Counted from the first letter of the stretch, positions 28,226 through 37,675 are shown. The stretch is 37,675 bases of DNA from Clostridiaceae bacterium (GCA_012730095.1 JAAYBO010000060.1:1-37675), one strand, 5' to 3'. A program made the numbers and translations. The notes: a model not told the origin generated them from the sequence alone.

Positions 28226-31200
28226 ACAACCTTTCAAAGTACAATTCGGGTAATATAATTTGAATTTCATTATCGGTATTTTCTTTTTTCCAATATACGA
28301 TAAAATTAATTTTTGCTGATTTAAGCATATAACCGTTCCCTTTTACAGAGGTAATTTTTTCTTGCCCCTGTTTTGAAAACCTTAATACGGCTTGTCCTTT
28401 TTCGTTTAAGCAATACTCACCATTGACGGCAAGTTCATCACCGCTGAACAGTTCGGAAATTTGACGCTGACATGACATGAAAAAGTCAAGATGAACATCT
28501 TTATGTGAAAGCTGTAATGCTAATTGGCGGGGTGGTAAATAAACATTATTATCATTAACCGTTTCAAGGTTTTCAGTATTAATAGAATCCAAATAGCTGC
28601 CATTATAATGAATGGTAAGATTCATTTTTGCTCTTGTCATAGCAACATACAAAAGCCTCAGCTTTTCGTCCTTGTTTGGGCAGAAACCGTCGAGCATAAT
28701 AAAGACATTGTCAAACTCACGGCCTTTTGCTTTATGCATTGTTGATACAAGGACTGTATCGGTCTTTTCATCATAGAAGTCTTCGAGATTCGATTCACGA
28801 ATAAAAATTTCCAGGTCGGATTTATATTTTGTTTTGACATGCGTTAATTCGAACTCTCTGATAATGTTTTTAATTATTTCATAATTTGTGTGCCTTCCAA
28901 ACTGCTCTTTTACTTTTCGTTTTGCATCCTCCCAAACTTCATCACCTATGGCGTAAGCTTTGCCGCCCATATTCAATCGATTAAGAAAATATCTGATTTC
29001 GAGCAAATTATATAAACTAAATCCGTCATTCGATTGAATAAGTTTCGCCGGCATGCCGTTATTCAGAAGCAATCCGGTTATTTGCAGCGCTTCGCCGTTT
29101 TTATTGGTTAATACGCATGTGCTTCCTGAAAGATCCTGTGTCAGAATATCATTTACCACAGGTTCAATAAGGTTTGTCGTTCTGTATTTAAGTATTCTTA
29201 TTCTACCGTTGTCCTTTTGAGAAGGCTGGATTTTAGTGTGTTTCAAACGATTTCTGATTTTCATCGCAAACTGATTTGTAAAACTGACAAGGTTTGCCCT
29301 GCTTCTGAAGTTCTCAACCAACTCATAGACGGTCGCATTTTTTTCTTTAATTAACCGCTTCATATATTCCGAGCTTGAGCCCCTGAATTCGTAGATATTC
29401 TGATCATCATCCCCAACTGCTATTACGCGCATATCCTCGTTATATTCCATAAGACACTTTATAAGCTCAAACTCATTTGCATCCATGTCCTGCGCTTCGT
29501 CAATAACCATTACCGTTTTGGTTATTTGCGAAGGTTCAACTTCACCGTTCTTAATTTTAATAACGGCTTCTTCAATAATTTTATCGGACTTTTCAATAGT
29601 ACCGACCTTGCCGAGCAAGTCGAAGCAATAAGAGTGGAATGTTTTAATATCTATGAAATTTGCGGCATTGCCGTAAAGCTTTATAAGCCTTTTTTTGAAC
29701 TCGTTTGCCGCCGATCTTGAGAATGTCAACATCAGCAGCTGCTCATGCTTTACATCTTCAATATATAAAAGGGAAGCCAGTTTGTGAACCAATACCCGGG
29801 TCTTTCCACTTCCAGGTCCGGCGGCAACTACAATATGCTTTGATTTGTTATCGTTTATGATATTTAGCTGGGACGGACTCAAACTGCCAAAAAGCTGTTT
29901 GAACTTAGCGGGGGTAATTGTTTTTCTAATCTGATTCTTTCTGCTTCCTTTAAAATATTTCACAAGGAACGAGCTGTAGTTCAGTTGAAAATAATCATCG
30001 ACAAACTGAAGCGCCGCTTTATAATCATCAATCATTTTTTTGGCGTATTCCCCGACAATATGGATCTGCTGTACTTTGTTATCGTAATACTCATCCAGTT
30101 TTCGATAGTCATCGGCCTTATAACGTTTTTTATTATTCATTTCAAGCCGTTCTATATCCATTGCATTGTAGAAAACTAAAAAACCGCCTTCCAGATATAG
30201 CGCGTCAATCCTTGACAGGTAAAACAGCGCGTCCTCAATATCTTTATGGGTGGTTTTGGTTCCAAACATTGTAATTTGGTTATTAAACGCTTCTTTTAAC
30301 TCAAGCCTGGAAAACTCAACCGGTATTTCTCCTTTGGAATTAGCTTCCTGTGAAGCTGTGCTTACTTTACTATACAGGTATTCCAATATAAATTTTGCTG
30401 TCTCATAACGTTTTATAATTTTCTCTCCGACAATTTCTTTATTATAAAGGGTATAAACTGCAAGATGATTCGGAGGTATCGTCTTACGCTTTATCAATTT
30501 GTTTATCGCCCACAAATTCGTAATAGTTTTCAGTTTATTCGGTGTTATATCGCTGCATCCATACTTTTCAGCCTGTTCATTAAGCTCCTTTATATGAAAA
30601 GTTTTTTCATCCTCGGTAAGAACGGTAAGTAAAAAGTCTTCAATCTTTCTGTACATGTTCAAAATATTCAGCGAATTGTTAATATTCTCCTTTTTCTTTA
30701 TATATGCTGATAAATCCTTAGCGTCGGACAGAAGCCGTTCTTCACGAAGCAAATTTACTATATGTATTACAGTTTCTTTTTCAATACCGAGACGGTCCGC
30801 GATATAGTCAACCCTCGCTTCAGCCTCCTCAGTATCTGCACGGCTTCTGCTTCTGGTGGCTATAAGCATTTTTATTATCCTTATAGCCTGTACCTTTTCA
30901 TCATCGGTAAAAATGCCCGAGGCGTTGATTTTGCTTATCGCCTCCTGTGCATTCCTTGCCAGGATGCTGTCGGCATATACCCTGGGCATATTTTGCCCTC
31001 TTTTTATATAGCCGGCTTCTTCAAGGGCGTTAATTGCAGTTTTAACCTTTGTTTCGAGGTCAAAGATGTTCTCGTCCCATCCGGCTTCACGAGCAATTTC
31101 CAAAGCCGACCGGGATACTCTTTTTCGCATTCTTGTAATGGATTTTATTGCTCTCCATATTTGCTGGATTTCCTTGATGCTTAGTTTGGTCTGGTTCAAA

Positions 31201-33017
31201 AGAATAAAATGCTTGTTAAGGTCTTCATCGTTGTATAATACATAGCAATCCGCCTGAATGGATTCATCTCTCCCAGCCCTTCCCGCTTCCTGAACGTAGT
31301 TTTCAAGGGAATCGGATATATCATAGTGGATAACCATGCCAACATCCTTTTTGTCGACTCCCATACCGAAGGCCGACGTTGCAACCATTATTTGAACATC
31401 CCCTTTAATGAACGCATCCTGGTTTTCTGTTTTTACCTGCTTATCCATTTGCCCATGATAAGACCTTGCTTCATAGCCGTCTTCGCATAACCTTGAGGCC
31501 AGTATTTCAGCTCTTTTTGTTCTCGAAACATAAACAATCGTTGGGCAGTTTTTTTCATCAATTAAATTTCTTATTGTAATATATTTGTCCTCACCGCCGT
31601 CCTTTTCCAATACCTTATAACGAAGGTTGCTTCTTGATGCGTTGGTTCTGAACAATTCCAGCTCAATGGACAGCTTTTCCCTGAAATATTCTCTTATATC
31701 GTCAATAACTTTTTGTTTTGCCGTGGCTGTAAAACAGGAAACAGGGATTCCGTCGGTGAGGTTTTTCTTTTCCTGGTATGACCTTATGAATTCGCCGATA
31801 TATAAATAATCGACCCTGAAATCCTGACCCCATGCGGAAAAACAGTGTGCTTCATCGATAACAAAACGGACGACATTCCTGCCAAGCAGCAGTTTTTCAA
31901 TCGTTTTTGAACGCAGCGATTCCGGTGATATATAAAGAATTGAGGCCGAGCCATCTTCCACGCGTTCAATTGATTTTGCTCTTTCGATCGGATCAAGCAA
32001 ACCGTTTATTGTGACCGCGTCGGTTATACCGACTTTTTCAAGATTATCAACCTGATCCTTCATCAGTGACTGCAGGGGTGATATAACGACAGTCAGGCCT
32101 TTCGTGTTAATGCCGCTCATGAGAGCCGGAAGCTGGAACGTCACCGATTTACCGCCCCCGGTTGGGAATATCGCCAGAAGTGATTTATTGTCGACTGCCG
32201 CCTGGGCTGCATTTTTCTGCAGGGGTTCACCTGCATACATTCTGAATGAATCGAAACCAAAAAACCGTTTTAAGCCTTTTTGTATATCAAGTGCTTCGCT
32301 GCAGTATTCGCAGCCTGTCAAACACAACTTATTCCTTAAAAATCGCATCACCTGCTCAACACCGGGGTAAGTTTTTACTACCCATGGAGGGGTAATTGAA
32401 TATCTGCTTTGTGTATTTATTAATGCAAGGCAATAGGATAATTCCACCGGGTTCTCGCCGATTAATTTATTCAGGTTGACATTTTCACAAATCAAAGAAT
32501 GAAATTTTGTACGGATCATGTTTTCCAAATCATTTATATAAGCATCTTGACCAACAAAACGGAAAAAAGCTTTAAATTCTCTCCTGTTATGCAAAAGACC
32601 AAAAAAGATATTCTTAAGACTGCCATCAAGCTGTTGGAATGCTGCGACTTCGTCATAAAAAAGGTCCCGGGCTTTTATTGAATCATTCAGAGGATTATTT
32701 ATTTCATCTGTTTGCAGTTTATCATCCTTTAGCAGTGAATGATAAGGCTTTGCGGGGAATAGAAGGGGTGACAGAAACAAAGTGTCAATTATGTATTCAT
32801 CACTTATTCCGGCTTCGGTAACCGCGTTTTGAATATATTTTATATCATGGTTCAATATGTTATGGCCGCAAACGTATTTTGAACCTTTAATAAACTCTAT
32901 AAAAGCGGCAACGGAATCTGAATGAAAGCTGTTTCCGTTATCTTTAACAGCGCCAATATCAAGGATTTTATTGTTTTTAGGATCAATTTCAGTATCAACA
33001 AAAACAATCGGATTCAT
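28224..33017 (-). CDS. Fusion protein: N-terminal DEDD-type 3'-5' exonuclease + RecQ-family helicase + UvrD/Rep-family helicase
   Basis: Residues 5-20 FVDTEIDPKNNKILDIG and 50-60 CGHNILNHDIK (exonuclease motifs I, II); 284-291 FPTGGGKS, 388-403 DEAHCFSAWGQDFRVD, 577-584 EAGRAGRD (RecQ); 1066-1073 AGPGSGKT, 1172-1177 DEAQDM, 1202-1212 GDDDQNIYEFR, 1425-1436 STMHKAKGREFD, 1456-1464 LYVAMTRAK (UvrD/Rep). Confidence 0.9.
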   Translation of the reverse strand: MNPIVFVDTEIDPKNNKILDIGAVKDNGNSFHSDSVAAFIEFIKGSKYVCGHNILNHDIKYIQNAVTEAGISDEYIIDTLFLSPLLFPAKPYHSLLKDDKLQTDEINNPLNDSIKARDLFYDEVAAFQQLDGSLKNIFFGLLHNRREFKAFFRFVGQDAYINDLENMIRTKFHSLICENVNLNKLIGENPVELSYCLALINTQSRYSITPPWVVKTYPGVEQVMRFLRNKLCLTGCEYCSEALDIQKGLKRFFGFDSFRMYAGEPLQKNAAQAAVDNKSLLAIFPTGGGKSVTFQLPALMSGINTKGLTVVISPLQSLMKDQVDNLEKVGITDAVTINGLLDPIERAKSIERVEDGSASILYISPESLRSKTIEKLLLGRNVVRFVIDEAHCFSAWGQDFRVDYLYIGEFIRSYQEKKNLTDGIPVSCFTATAKQKVIDDIREYFREKLSIELELFRTNASRSNLRYKVLEKDGGEDKYITIRNLIDEKNCPTIVYVSRTKRAEILASRLCEDGYEARSYHGQMDKQVKTENQDAFIKGDVQIMVATSAFGMGVDKKDVGMVIHYDISDSLENYVQEAGRAGRDESIQADCYVLYNDEDLNKHFILLNQTKLSIKEIQQIWRAIKSITRMRKRVSRSALEIAREAGWDENIFDLETKVKTAINALEEAGYIKRGQNMPRVYADSILARNAQEAISKINASGIFTDDEKVQAIRIIKMLIATRSRSRADTEEAEARVDYIADRLGIEKETVIHIVNLLREERLLSDAKDLSAYIKKKENINNSLNILNMYRKIEDFLLTVLTEDEKTFHIKELNEQAEKYGCSDITPNKLKTITNLWAINKLIKRKTIPPNHLAVYTLYNKEIVGEKIIKRYETAKFILEYLYSKVSTASQEANSKGEIPVEFSRLELKEAFNNQITMFGTKTTHKDIEDALFYLSRIDALYLEGGFLVFYNAMDIERLEMNNKKRYKADDYRKLDEYYDNKVQQIHIVGEYAKKMIDDYKAALQFVDDYFQLNYSSFLVKYFKGSRKNQIRKTITPAKFKQLFGSLSPSQLNIINDNKSKHIVVAAGPGSGKTRVLVHKLASLLYIEDVKHEQLLMLTFSRSAANEFKKRLIKLYGNAANFIDIKTFHSYCFDLLGKVGTIEKSDKIIEEAVIKIKNGEVEPSQITKTVMVIDEAQDMDANEFELIKCLMEYNEDMRVIAVGDDDQNIYEFRGSSSEYMKRLIKEKNATVYELVENFRSRANLVSFTNQFAMKIRNRLKHTKIQPSQKDNGRIRILKYRTTNLIEPVVNDILTQDLSGSTCVLTNKNGEALQITGLLLNNGMPAKLIQSNDGFSLYNLLEIRYFLNRLNMGGKAYAIGDEVWEDAKRKVKEQFGRHTNYEIIKNIIREFELTHVKTKYKSDLEIFIRESNLEDFYDEKTDTVLVSTMHKAKGREFDNVFIMLDGFCPNKDEKLRLLYVAMTRAKMNLTIHYNGSYLDSINTENLETVNDNNVYLPPRQLALQLSHKDVHLDFFMSCQRQISELFSGDELAVNGEYCLNEKGQAVLRFSKQGQEKITSVKGNGYMLKSAKINFIVYWKKENTDNEIQIILPELYFERL

Positions 33018-33384
33018 AAATAATACCTTAAATCATGTTTTTATTTTGCCAGCTTTTAAATATGGTACATGGCTTGTCTTTCGCATTGCCATGATAAAAG
33101 TATTATACAACAACACGCATGAATACCACAAATTTTTCAACAAGAGATGAAGTTATAGCAATTAGAAAGACTTCCCGATATATTATTTTTCCCATAAATT
33201 GCTGTATAATAACATTATTTTGGTAATATTTTCAACAAAATGCGGATTGGGTTTAAAGACGATAATGAAACATTAGTTGAGACGCTGTAAATAAACGATG
33301 TACAAATAGCCAACTTTTAATGGGACAATAAGATTTATCCCTGGTCTTAATATAGTATGCTGAAATTGCGCTTTTTCAAATGTG

Positions 33385-33428
33385 TAACGAAGCAAAAGAT
33401 GGGCGGGAGCCCATCTTTTGCTTCGTTA
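33385..33428 (-). terminator. Long perfect hairpin terminator of the solute-binding protein gene
   Basis: TAACGAAGCAAAAGATGGGC / GCCCATCTTTTGCTTCGTTA, 20-bp perfect stem, 4-nt loop, just after the stop codon at 33432-33434. Confidence 0.75.
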
Positions 33429-33431
33429 GTG

Positions 33432-35915
33432 TTAATTTCCGATAATATTTACAATACGGATATTTTCATTCCATTGAACAGTAACTCCAAACACTTCCTG
33501 AATAAAGGAAGCGGGAACATATGTCCTTTTATTCATTGCTATAACTTCCGAACTAAGAGTTTTAGGTTCATAATCAACCATAACATCTGTGCTGTTAAGC
33601 TTTAATGTAATAACGGTATCATTCCATATGCCCGTAACAATTTTACTTTTTTCGTTCCATGCGACACTGCCGCCAAGGCCTTCTATTACAAACCGGATCG
33701 GAAGCATTGCTTCACCTTCGATAAAAACATAAGGTTTAGTATCTGTTTCAATGGCTTTTCCATTGACCTGTAATTCGGCGGAAAGAAGGTTGTTATACCT
33801 GTCAAGGGCTGTCTGCATTATTTTAATCGCGCGATCAATCCCCATCTTTTTAGCTATTTCCACATACTCATCGAAATTTTTCTGTGTATCATCTATAATA
33901 ACAAACTTTGCGAACATCTCTTTAGTATAAACCAGCAAGTTTTCCATAATAGCCGTTAACTCATCATTTTCTTCCTGAGTAAGTGAAACCGGCGGCATAA
34001 CTGAAGGATTGTTCTCTCCACTGACGGCTGACCAAAGCCTCACGGCTGTTTTTTGTTCCTCATATTCGTAACCTGTAATACTTTTATCTGCCTTGTATCC
34101 TGGAACTTCCGGCAGTTTTCTTAAACTTCCGGCTGCTGCCTGTTCATTATTCGGCTCATGCTCTTCAACACCGAAATTAAATAGTCTGTACCCTTCTTCA
34201 CTGTACGTATAATCAATCCATTTAATCGATTCCACGGGATATTTGTTTCTGCTGCTTATCGCAATACCTGATTCTGTAATTTTTGGGGCGCCCGGGAGCG
34301 TATTAAGCGCATAAAAATCATGCATAGCAGGGTTTTGAACCGGAATTAGTTCAAATGAAGCGTCAACGGATTTAAGGGCATCGATTGATTCTTTTAAATT
34401 ATAGGCATCGCCTATAAAAGCCGCAACGCTGCCGCTGTTTACTCTATCCATAAGTTGTGAGTTGTTAAGGATAAGAAACTCAGGATCGAGCAATTCGTTT
34501 TTATACCACCTGTTAAAAGTAGTCACAAAATCCCTGTAGGATTCTTCAACAGGCCCGTAAAAAACCTTGCCGTCCCTTACTCCAAAACCGAAGGGTATGC
34601 CAAAAGCGCCGATAAAAGCTGCCGAGTCTATAAATGCTGCCGAGTTTCTAAAACCCGATATATCAAAAGACAATGGAACAATGCCGTCACCGTTATCTCT
34701 GAAAACTGTAAGCATTTCTTCCCATTCATCAATAGTTTTGGGCACAGCCAGACCGTATTTTTTTAAGAGATCCCCCCTGATAACCGGACCTGTGGTAACT
34801 ATGCTGCCGCGCAGATTAATTCCGGGGATTTGATATATATGGCCGTCATAATCGGACATAATCATATTTTTTACCTGAGGAACCAACTGAAAAAGTTCAC
34901 TCAGGTTTGGCGCTGCTTCGGTAATTAGTTCGTCCATTTGAATAATAACGTCCATTTCGGCCATTTTTTCCAATAGTCCCGTATACCTTTGCCATGGAAA
35001 TTCAATCAGATCGGGGGTATCGCCGGCTGCTGCCATTAAGTTCAGCTTTTGCAGCATTACATCCTCCGATACATCAATAAAAGACAATCTTATGTTTGTT
35101 CTTTTTTCGAGTTCGTTGTAAAACTCCGTGTAATGGTTTTCGTCGTCTTTATCCGGTATCCATCTGAAATATGTAAGGGTAATGGGTTTGTCGGTTATAA
35201 AACCCGGTGAAACGGCCTGCTGTTCCTGACCTAATACCTCAGGGCTGTTATAGTCCCTGTATGAAATCATATAATCTAAAATTATATCTACCGCTTCCGC
35301 CCGCATATCCATTTCCAAGTTCTTATTTTGGATAACATCGTCTACAATCGTCCATACATTATTCCACTCGTCGATATTTCTTGTAGCTGCCTGAGCCTTC
35401 ACTATTGCGGTAATCATTGCTGCGGAAAAGCTTTCGGGAAAAGATTCGGATGCCTTTTCCAATACCGAAACCGCGTGTTCGGGCTCAAAATAATTATCCA
35501 TAACCATAAGGTAACCAATACAGAACAGGTCATGGGCTGGTAGAGTATCAAAATCCAAATCGTCCAAAGGCTTTCCAAAAACAAAATCGGAGTACCGTCT
35601 GGCGTTGTTTTTCCCCCCGTATGTGTAACCGGTGTCGTAATCAATTTGAACTATGCTTTCGGCTCCTTTTGTTTCCCAGCCTATTGCGTTTATAACTGCG
35701 GCCTTTATATCCAGCGGGTTTTCGGGAGCCGACAGATACATGGCTATTTCTTCATCAATGTAAGGCATCATGCTTGCCTTTTTTACCAGGTCAATGTCGA
35801 GGTAGGCGGTATAAAATTGTGTTGACGTAACCGGTGAATCTGCAAAGCTTATTGCCGGGAATATCAAAGAAACTGCAATCGCAATAATAATCGCAGAACA
35901 AAGTTTTTTCTTCAT
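33432..35915 (-). CDS. Secreted extracellular solute-binding protein with unusual N-terminal domain and C-terminal copper-amine-oxidase-N-like stalk domain
   Basis: Signal peptide MKKKLCSAIIIAIAVSLIFPAISFA; PITLTYFRWIPDKDDENHYTEFYNELEKRTNIRLSFIDV...AGDTPDLIEF (SBP family 1-like); C-terminal AMLPIRFVIEGLGGSVAWNEKSKIVTG...RTYVPASFIQEVFGVTVQWNENIRIVNI (PF07833-like). Confidence 0.85.
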   Translation of the reverse strand: MKKKLCSAIIIAIAVSLIFPAISFADSPVTSTQFYTAYLDIDLVKKASMMPYIDEEIAMYLSAPENPLDIKAAVINAIGWETKGAESIVQIDYDTGYTYGGKNNARRYSDFVFGKPLDDLDFDTLPAHDLFCIGYLMVMDNYFEPEHAVSVLEKASESFPESFSAAMITAIVKAQAATRNIDEWNNVWTIVDDVIQNKNLEMDMRAEAVDIILDYMISYRDYNSPEVLGQEQQAVSPGFITDKPITLTYFRWIPDKDDENHYTEFYNELEKRTNIRLSFIDVSEDVMLQKLNLMAAAGDTPDLIEFPWQRYTGLLEKMAEMDVIIQMDELITEAAPNLSELFQLVPQVKNMIMSDYDGHIYQIPGINLRGSIVTTGPVIRGDLLKKYGLAVPKTIDEWEEMLTVFRDNGDGIVPLSFDISGFRNSAAFIDSAAFIGAFGIPFGFGVRDGKVFYGPVEESYRDFVTTFNRWYKNELLDPEFLILNNSQLMDRVNSGSVAAFIGDAYNLKESIDALKSVDASFELIPVQNPAMHDFYALNTLPGAPKITESGIAISSRNKYPVESIKWIDYTYSEEGYRLFNFGVEEHEPNNEQAAAGSLRKLPEVPGYKADKSITGYEYEEQKTAVRLWSAVSGENNPSVMPPVSLTQEENDELTAIMENLLVYTKEMFAKFVIIDDTQKNFDEYVEIAKKMGIDRAIKIMQTALDRYNNLLSAELQVNGKAIETDTKPYVFIEGEAMLPIRFVIEGLGGSVAWNEKSKIVTGIWNDTVITLKLNSTDVMVDYEPKTLSSEVIAMNKRTYVPASFIQEVFGVTVQWNENIRIVNIIGN

Positions 35916-36171
35916 ATCATAGCCTCCAATGCTTAAAGTATAACAATATTTTGACCTTCCAGGTTAGAAATAAGTTCCAGGCCGGTATCAATCGGTTCTA
36001 ACTTTTATTTACACAACGAAACAAACCGCTTGGCAATCTCATCACAGATAGGCTGCGAATGCAGGTACTTCATCGAGATCGAACTGCCAGCCCAGTTTCA
36101 ACTAACCGAGTATTCGAATCTCTTTCTCTGTTATATTTAAATTGTTTATTAATAGACTATTGAAAGTTATT

Positions 36172-36393
36172 TTATTGCTTTTTTTTCGGGAACATTGCAA
36201 TAAAAAATAAAGATATAAATGATGTAAACAATCCTGCAAAAAAAGCGGGAACAGGCAGAAGCCCACGGTTTCTAGCCATTTTTGAAGCTATTAAAGCAAT
36301 AATTAAATTTATCAGTGTTATTATTGCAGGACCAAAAATGATAAGAAACGATGTTTTAGGACCGATGGTATAAGTATCAATAACATTACCCAT
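36172..36393 (-). CDS. Small hypothetical membrane protein (73 aa, two predicted TMs)
   Basis: RBS GTGAGGCG about 10 nt upstream of ATG; hydrophobic segments FLIIFGPAIITLINLIIALIA and VPAFFAGLFTSFISLFFIAMF; basic C-terminus. Confidence 0.55.
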   Translation of the reverse strand: MGNVIDTYTIGPKTSFLIIFGPAIITLINLIIALIASKMARNRGLLPVPAFFAGLFTSFISLFFIAMFPKKKQ

Positions 36394-36455
36394 TAAAATT
36401 TGCGCCTCACTTTCTCAACTTATTGCACATATTGTTTCCATATTATTCAACCAAA

Positions 36456-36479
36456 GAACATTTTTTATAAAAAATGTTC
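36456..36479. terminator. 24-bp perfect A/T-rich palindrome at the 3' end of the GH9 gene
   Basis: GAACATTTTTTATAAAAAATGTTC, overlapping the GH9 stop codon (36478-36480). Confidence 0.4.
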
Positions 36480-37675
36480 ATCCTCCGGCCAGAATGCCTG
36501 CCAATAGATAAACAAACGGCGAATTCCAATAAATAGCTACTTCGTTAGTTGAATAGCTTTCTATGTTGTCAACATAACATTTTGCCGCGGGTTTTCCGGC
36601 AAGAACATCCTTTGCGTACGGATCATCGAGATTGGAATTGGCGCCGCCGACCAGCATGCCTTTCATCGTGGTCCCTAAAGCTTGAGAAGGCCTGTGGTGT
36701 GTATTTTTGGGCGTAAGGGTGCCATGCCCTGTTACAAAACAGTAGGATGCAGCATTTGCGCCGAGCAGGTAATCCAGTTGTTTTTTAGCCAGCTTGCAGG
36801 AATTGATGTCTTCATTTATCTTGTTTGCCATCAGAAGAACCATTCCGTTGTTGGCCAGTGTCATGTTGCTTCCCCAAGGATATACAGTTCCGACAGAAGA
36901 AAAATACCCGTCTTTTTCTATGTTTTTCTTTACGTAAAAAATATGAGCGTTGAATTTATCCCGGATTTTCTTTGACAATTCCGCACTTTGATTTTCCGAA
37001 GTCAGATATGCATAACAGCCATATAAAGACACTGCCTGCCATCCCATACCATTTTGAAGTGAAGAAATATTTACGGATTCTAATTTTTTACCGTAGATAG
37101 AATTGCCGGTTGTTTTATAAAGCTCGCATAAAGCCCAAAAATACTCATCCGAATAGTCGGAATCACCATATTCGCCGGTAAATACATCCGGCGGGTTTTT
37201 ATAACCTCCATTGTTCTCATTTTTCTCCATATATGACAGTGCACTTTCAGCCGCTGTAAGACAGCGCTGCGCAAAAGCAGCGTCATGATACTTATAGATC
37301 CTTGCAGCCATTGCCATAACCGCTGAAAAGTCACCTGTTGCACAGTTGGAGATTGGCATAATATATACAGCATTTTTCACGTTTTCAGGCATTACCATAC
37401 CTGAAAAATTCAAGCTTGTGACTTTATGGTGCACACCGCCTGACTTATCCTGCATCTTTAGCATCCATTCCAGTTCGTACCTAACTTCATCCAATATATC
37501 CGGAATACCATTCTCGCTTTCAGGAATTTCAAGATTATCATTGAATAAAGTACTATAGTCTTCGTATGCCAGCATCAAATCCGCGGCGGCTTTTGCTCCA
37601 GGAACTACATAACGTCCGTAATCTCCGGCATCATGCCAGCCGCCGGATACATCCAAAGTTTCAGTTGTACCGTAA
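36478..37675 (-). CDS. Glycoside hydrolase family 9 (endoglucanase-type), C-terminal part; 5' end beyond the right edge
   Basis: Reading frame stays open to the window edge (YGTTETLDVSGGWHDAGDYGRYVVPGAKAA); LDYLLGANAASYCFVTGHGTLTPKNTHHRPSQ; ESYSTNEVAIYWNSPFVYLLAGILAGG. GH9 signature motifs; no dockerin at the C-terminus. Confidence 0.92.
   Translation of the reverse strand, partial: YGTTETLDVSGGWHDAGDYGRYVVPGAKAAADLMLAYEDYSTLFNDNLEIPESENGIPDILDEVRYELEWMLKMQDKSGGVHHKVTSLNFSGMVMPENVKNAVYIMPISNCATGDFSAVMAMAARIYKYHDAAFAQRCLTAAESALSYMEKNENNGGYKNPPDVFTGEYGDSDYSDEYFWALCELYKTTGNSIYGKKLESVNISSLQNGMGWQAVSLYGCYAYLTSENQSAELSKKIRDKFNAHIFYVKKNIEKDGYFSSVGTVYPWGSNMTLANNGMVLLMANKINEDINSCKLAKKQLDYLLGANAASYCFVTGHGTLTPKNTHHRPSQALGTTMKGMLVGGANSNLDDPYAKDVLAGKPAAKCYVDNIESYSTNEVAIYWNSPFVYLLAGILAGG

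Noticed and set aside
30762-31184. 140-aa plus-strand ORF inside the helicase fusion gene
   Set aside because: Antisense to motif-bearing RecQ/linker sequence, no RBS, no recognisable family.
33240-33290. Short ORF MRIGFKDDNETLVETL* upstream of the SBP terminator
   Set aside because: Only 16 codons, no RBS and no support beyond chance.

Overview
The 37.7 kb window reads as a low-GC, endospore-forming, plant-polysaccharide-degrading Clostridia chromosome (inferred from spore germination genes, dacF and a GH9 cellulase; no taxonomy search was possible). From left to right it contains: the 5' part of a type III glutamine synthetase (minus strand, cut by the window edge and absent from the ORF track); a dcw cell-division/peptidoglycan cluster (mraZ, rsmH, ftsL-like, PASTA-PBP, murE, murF, mraY, ftsW/spoVE, murA, ftsQ, sbp, ftsZ) with no murD or murG; tRNA-Thr(CGT); a DarA-type c-di-AMP receptor; an MFS transporter; prfB with a programmed +1 frameshift; a dacF-like carboxypeptidase; a spore germinant-receptor locus split into gerB (+) and gerA-gerC-small TM protein (-); a His-less HPr-like protein; mtaB; ireB; enolase; a REP/MITE-like palindrome; a 1597-aa protein that appears to fuse a DEDD-type exonuclease, a RecQ helicase and a UvrD/Rep helicase; a solute-binding protein carrying a copper-amine-oxidase-type stalk domain; a small membrane protein; and a GH9 glycoside hydrolase cut by the right edge. 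Most of the window is core genome. The best candidates for a second look are the exonuclease-RecQ-UvrD fusion with its abutting palindrome, the split germination locus (candidate D subunit, probable ATT start, sigma-G-like promoters and a dyad at the gerA promoter), the MraZ-box array, and the A-rich repeat leader before ftsL.
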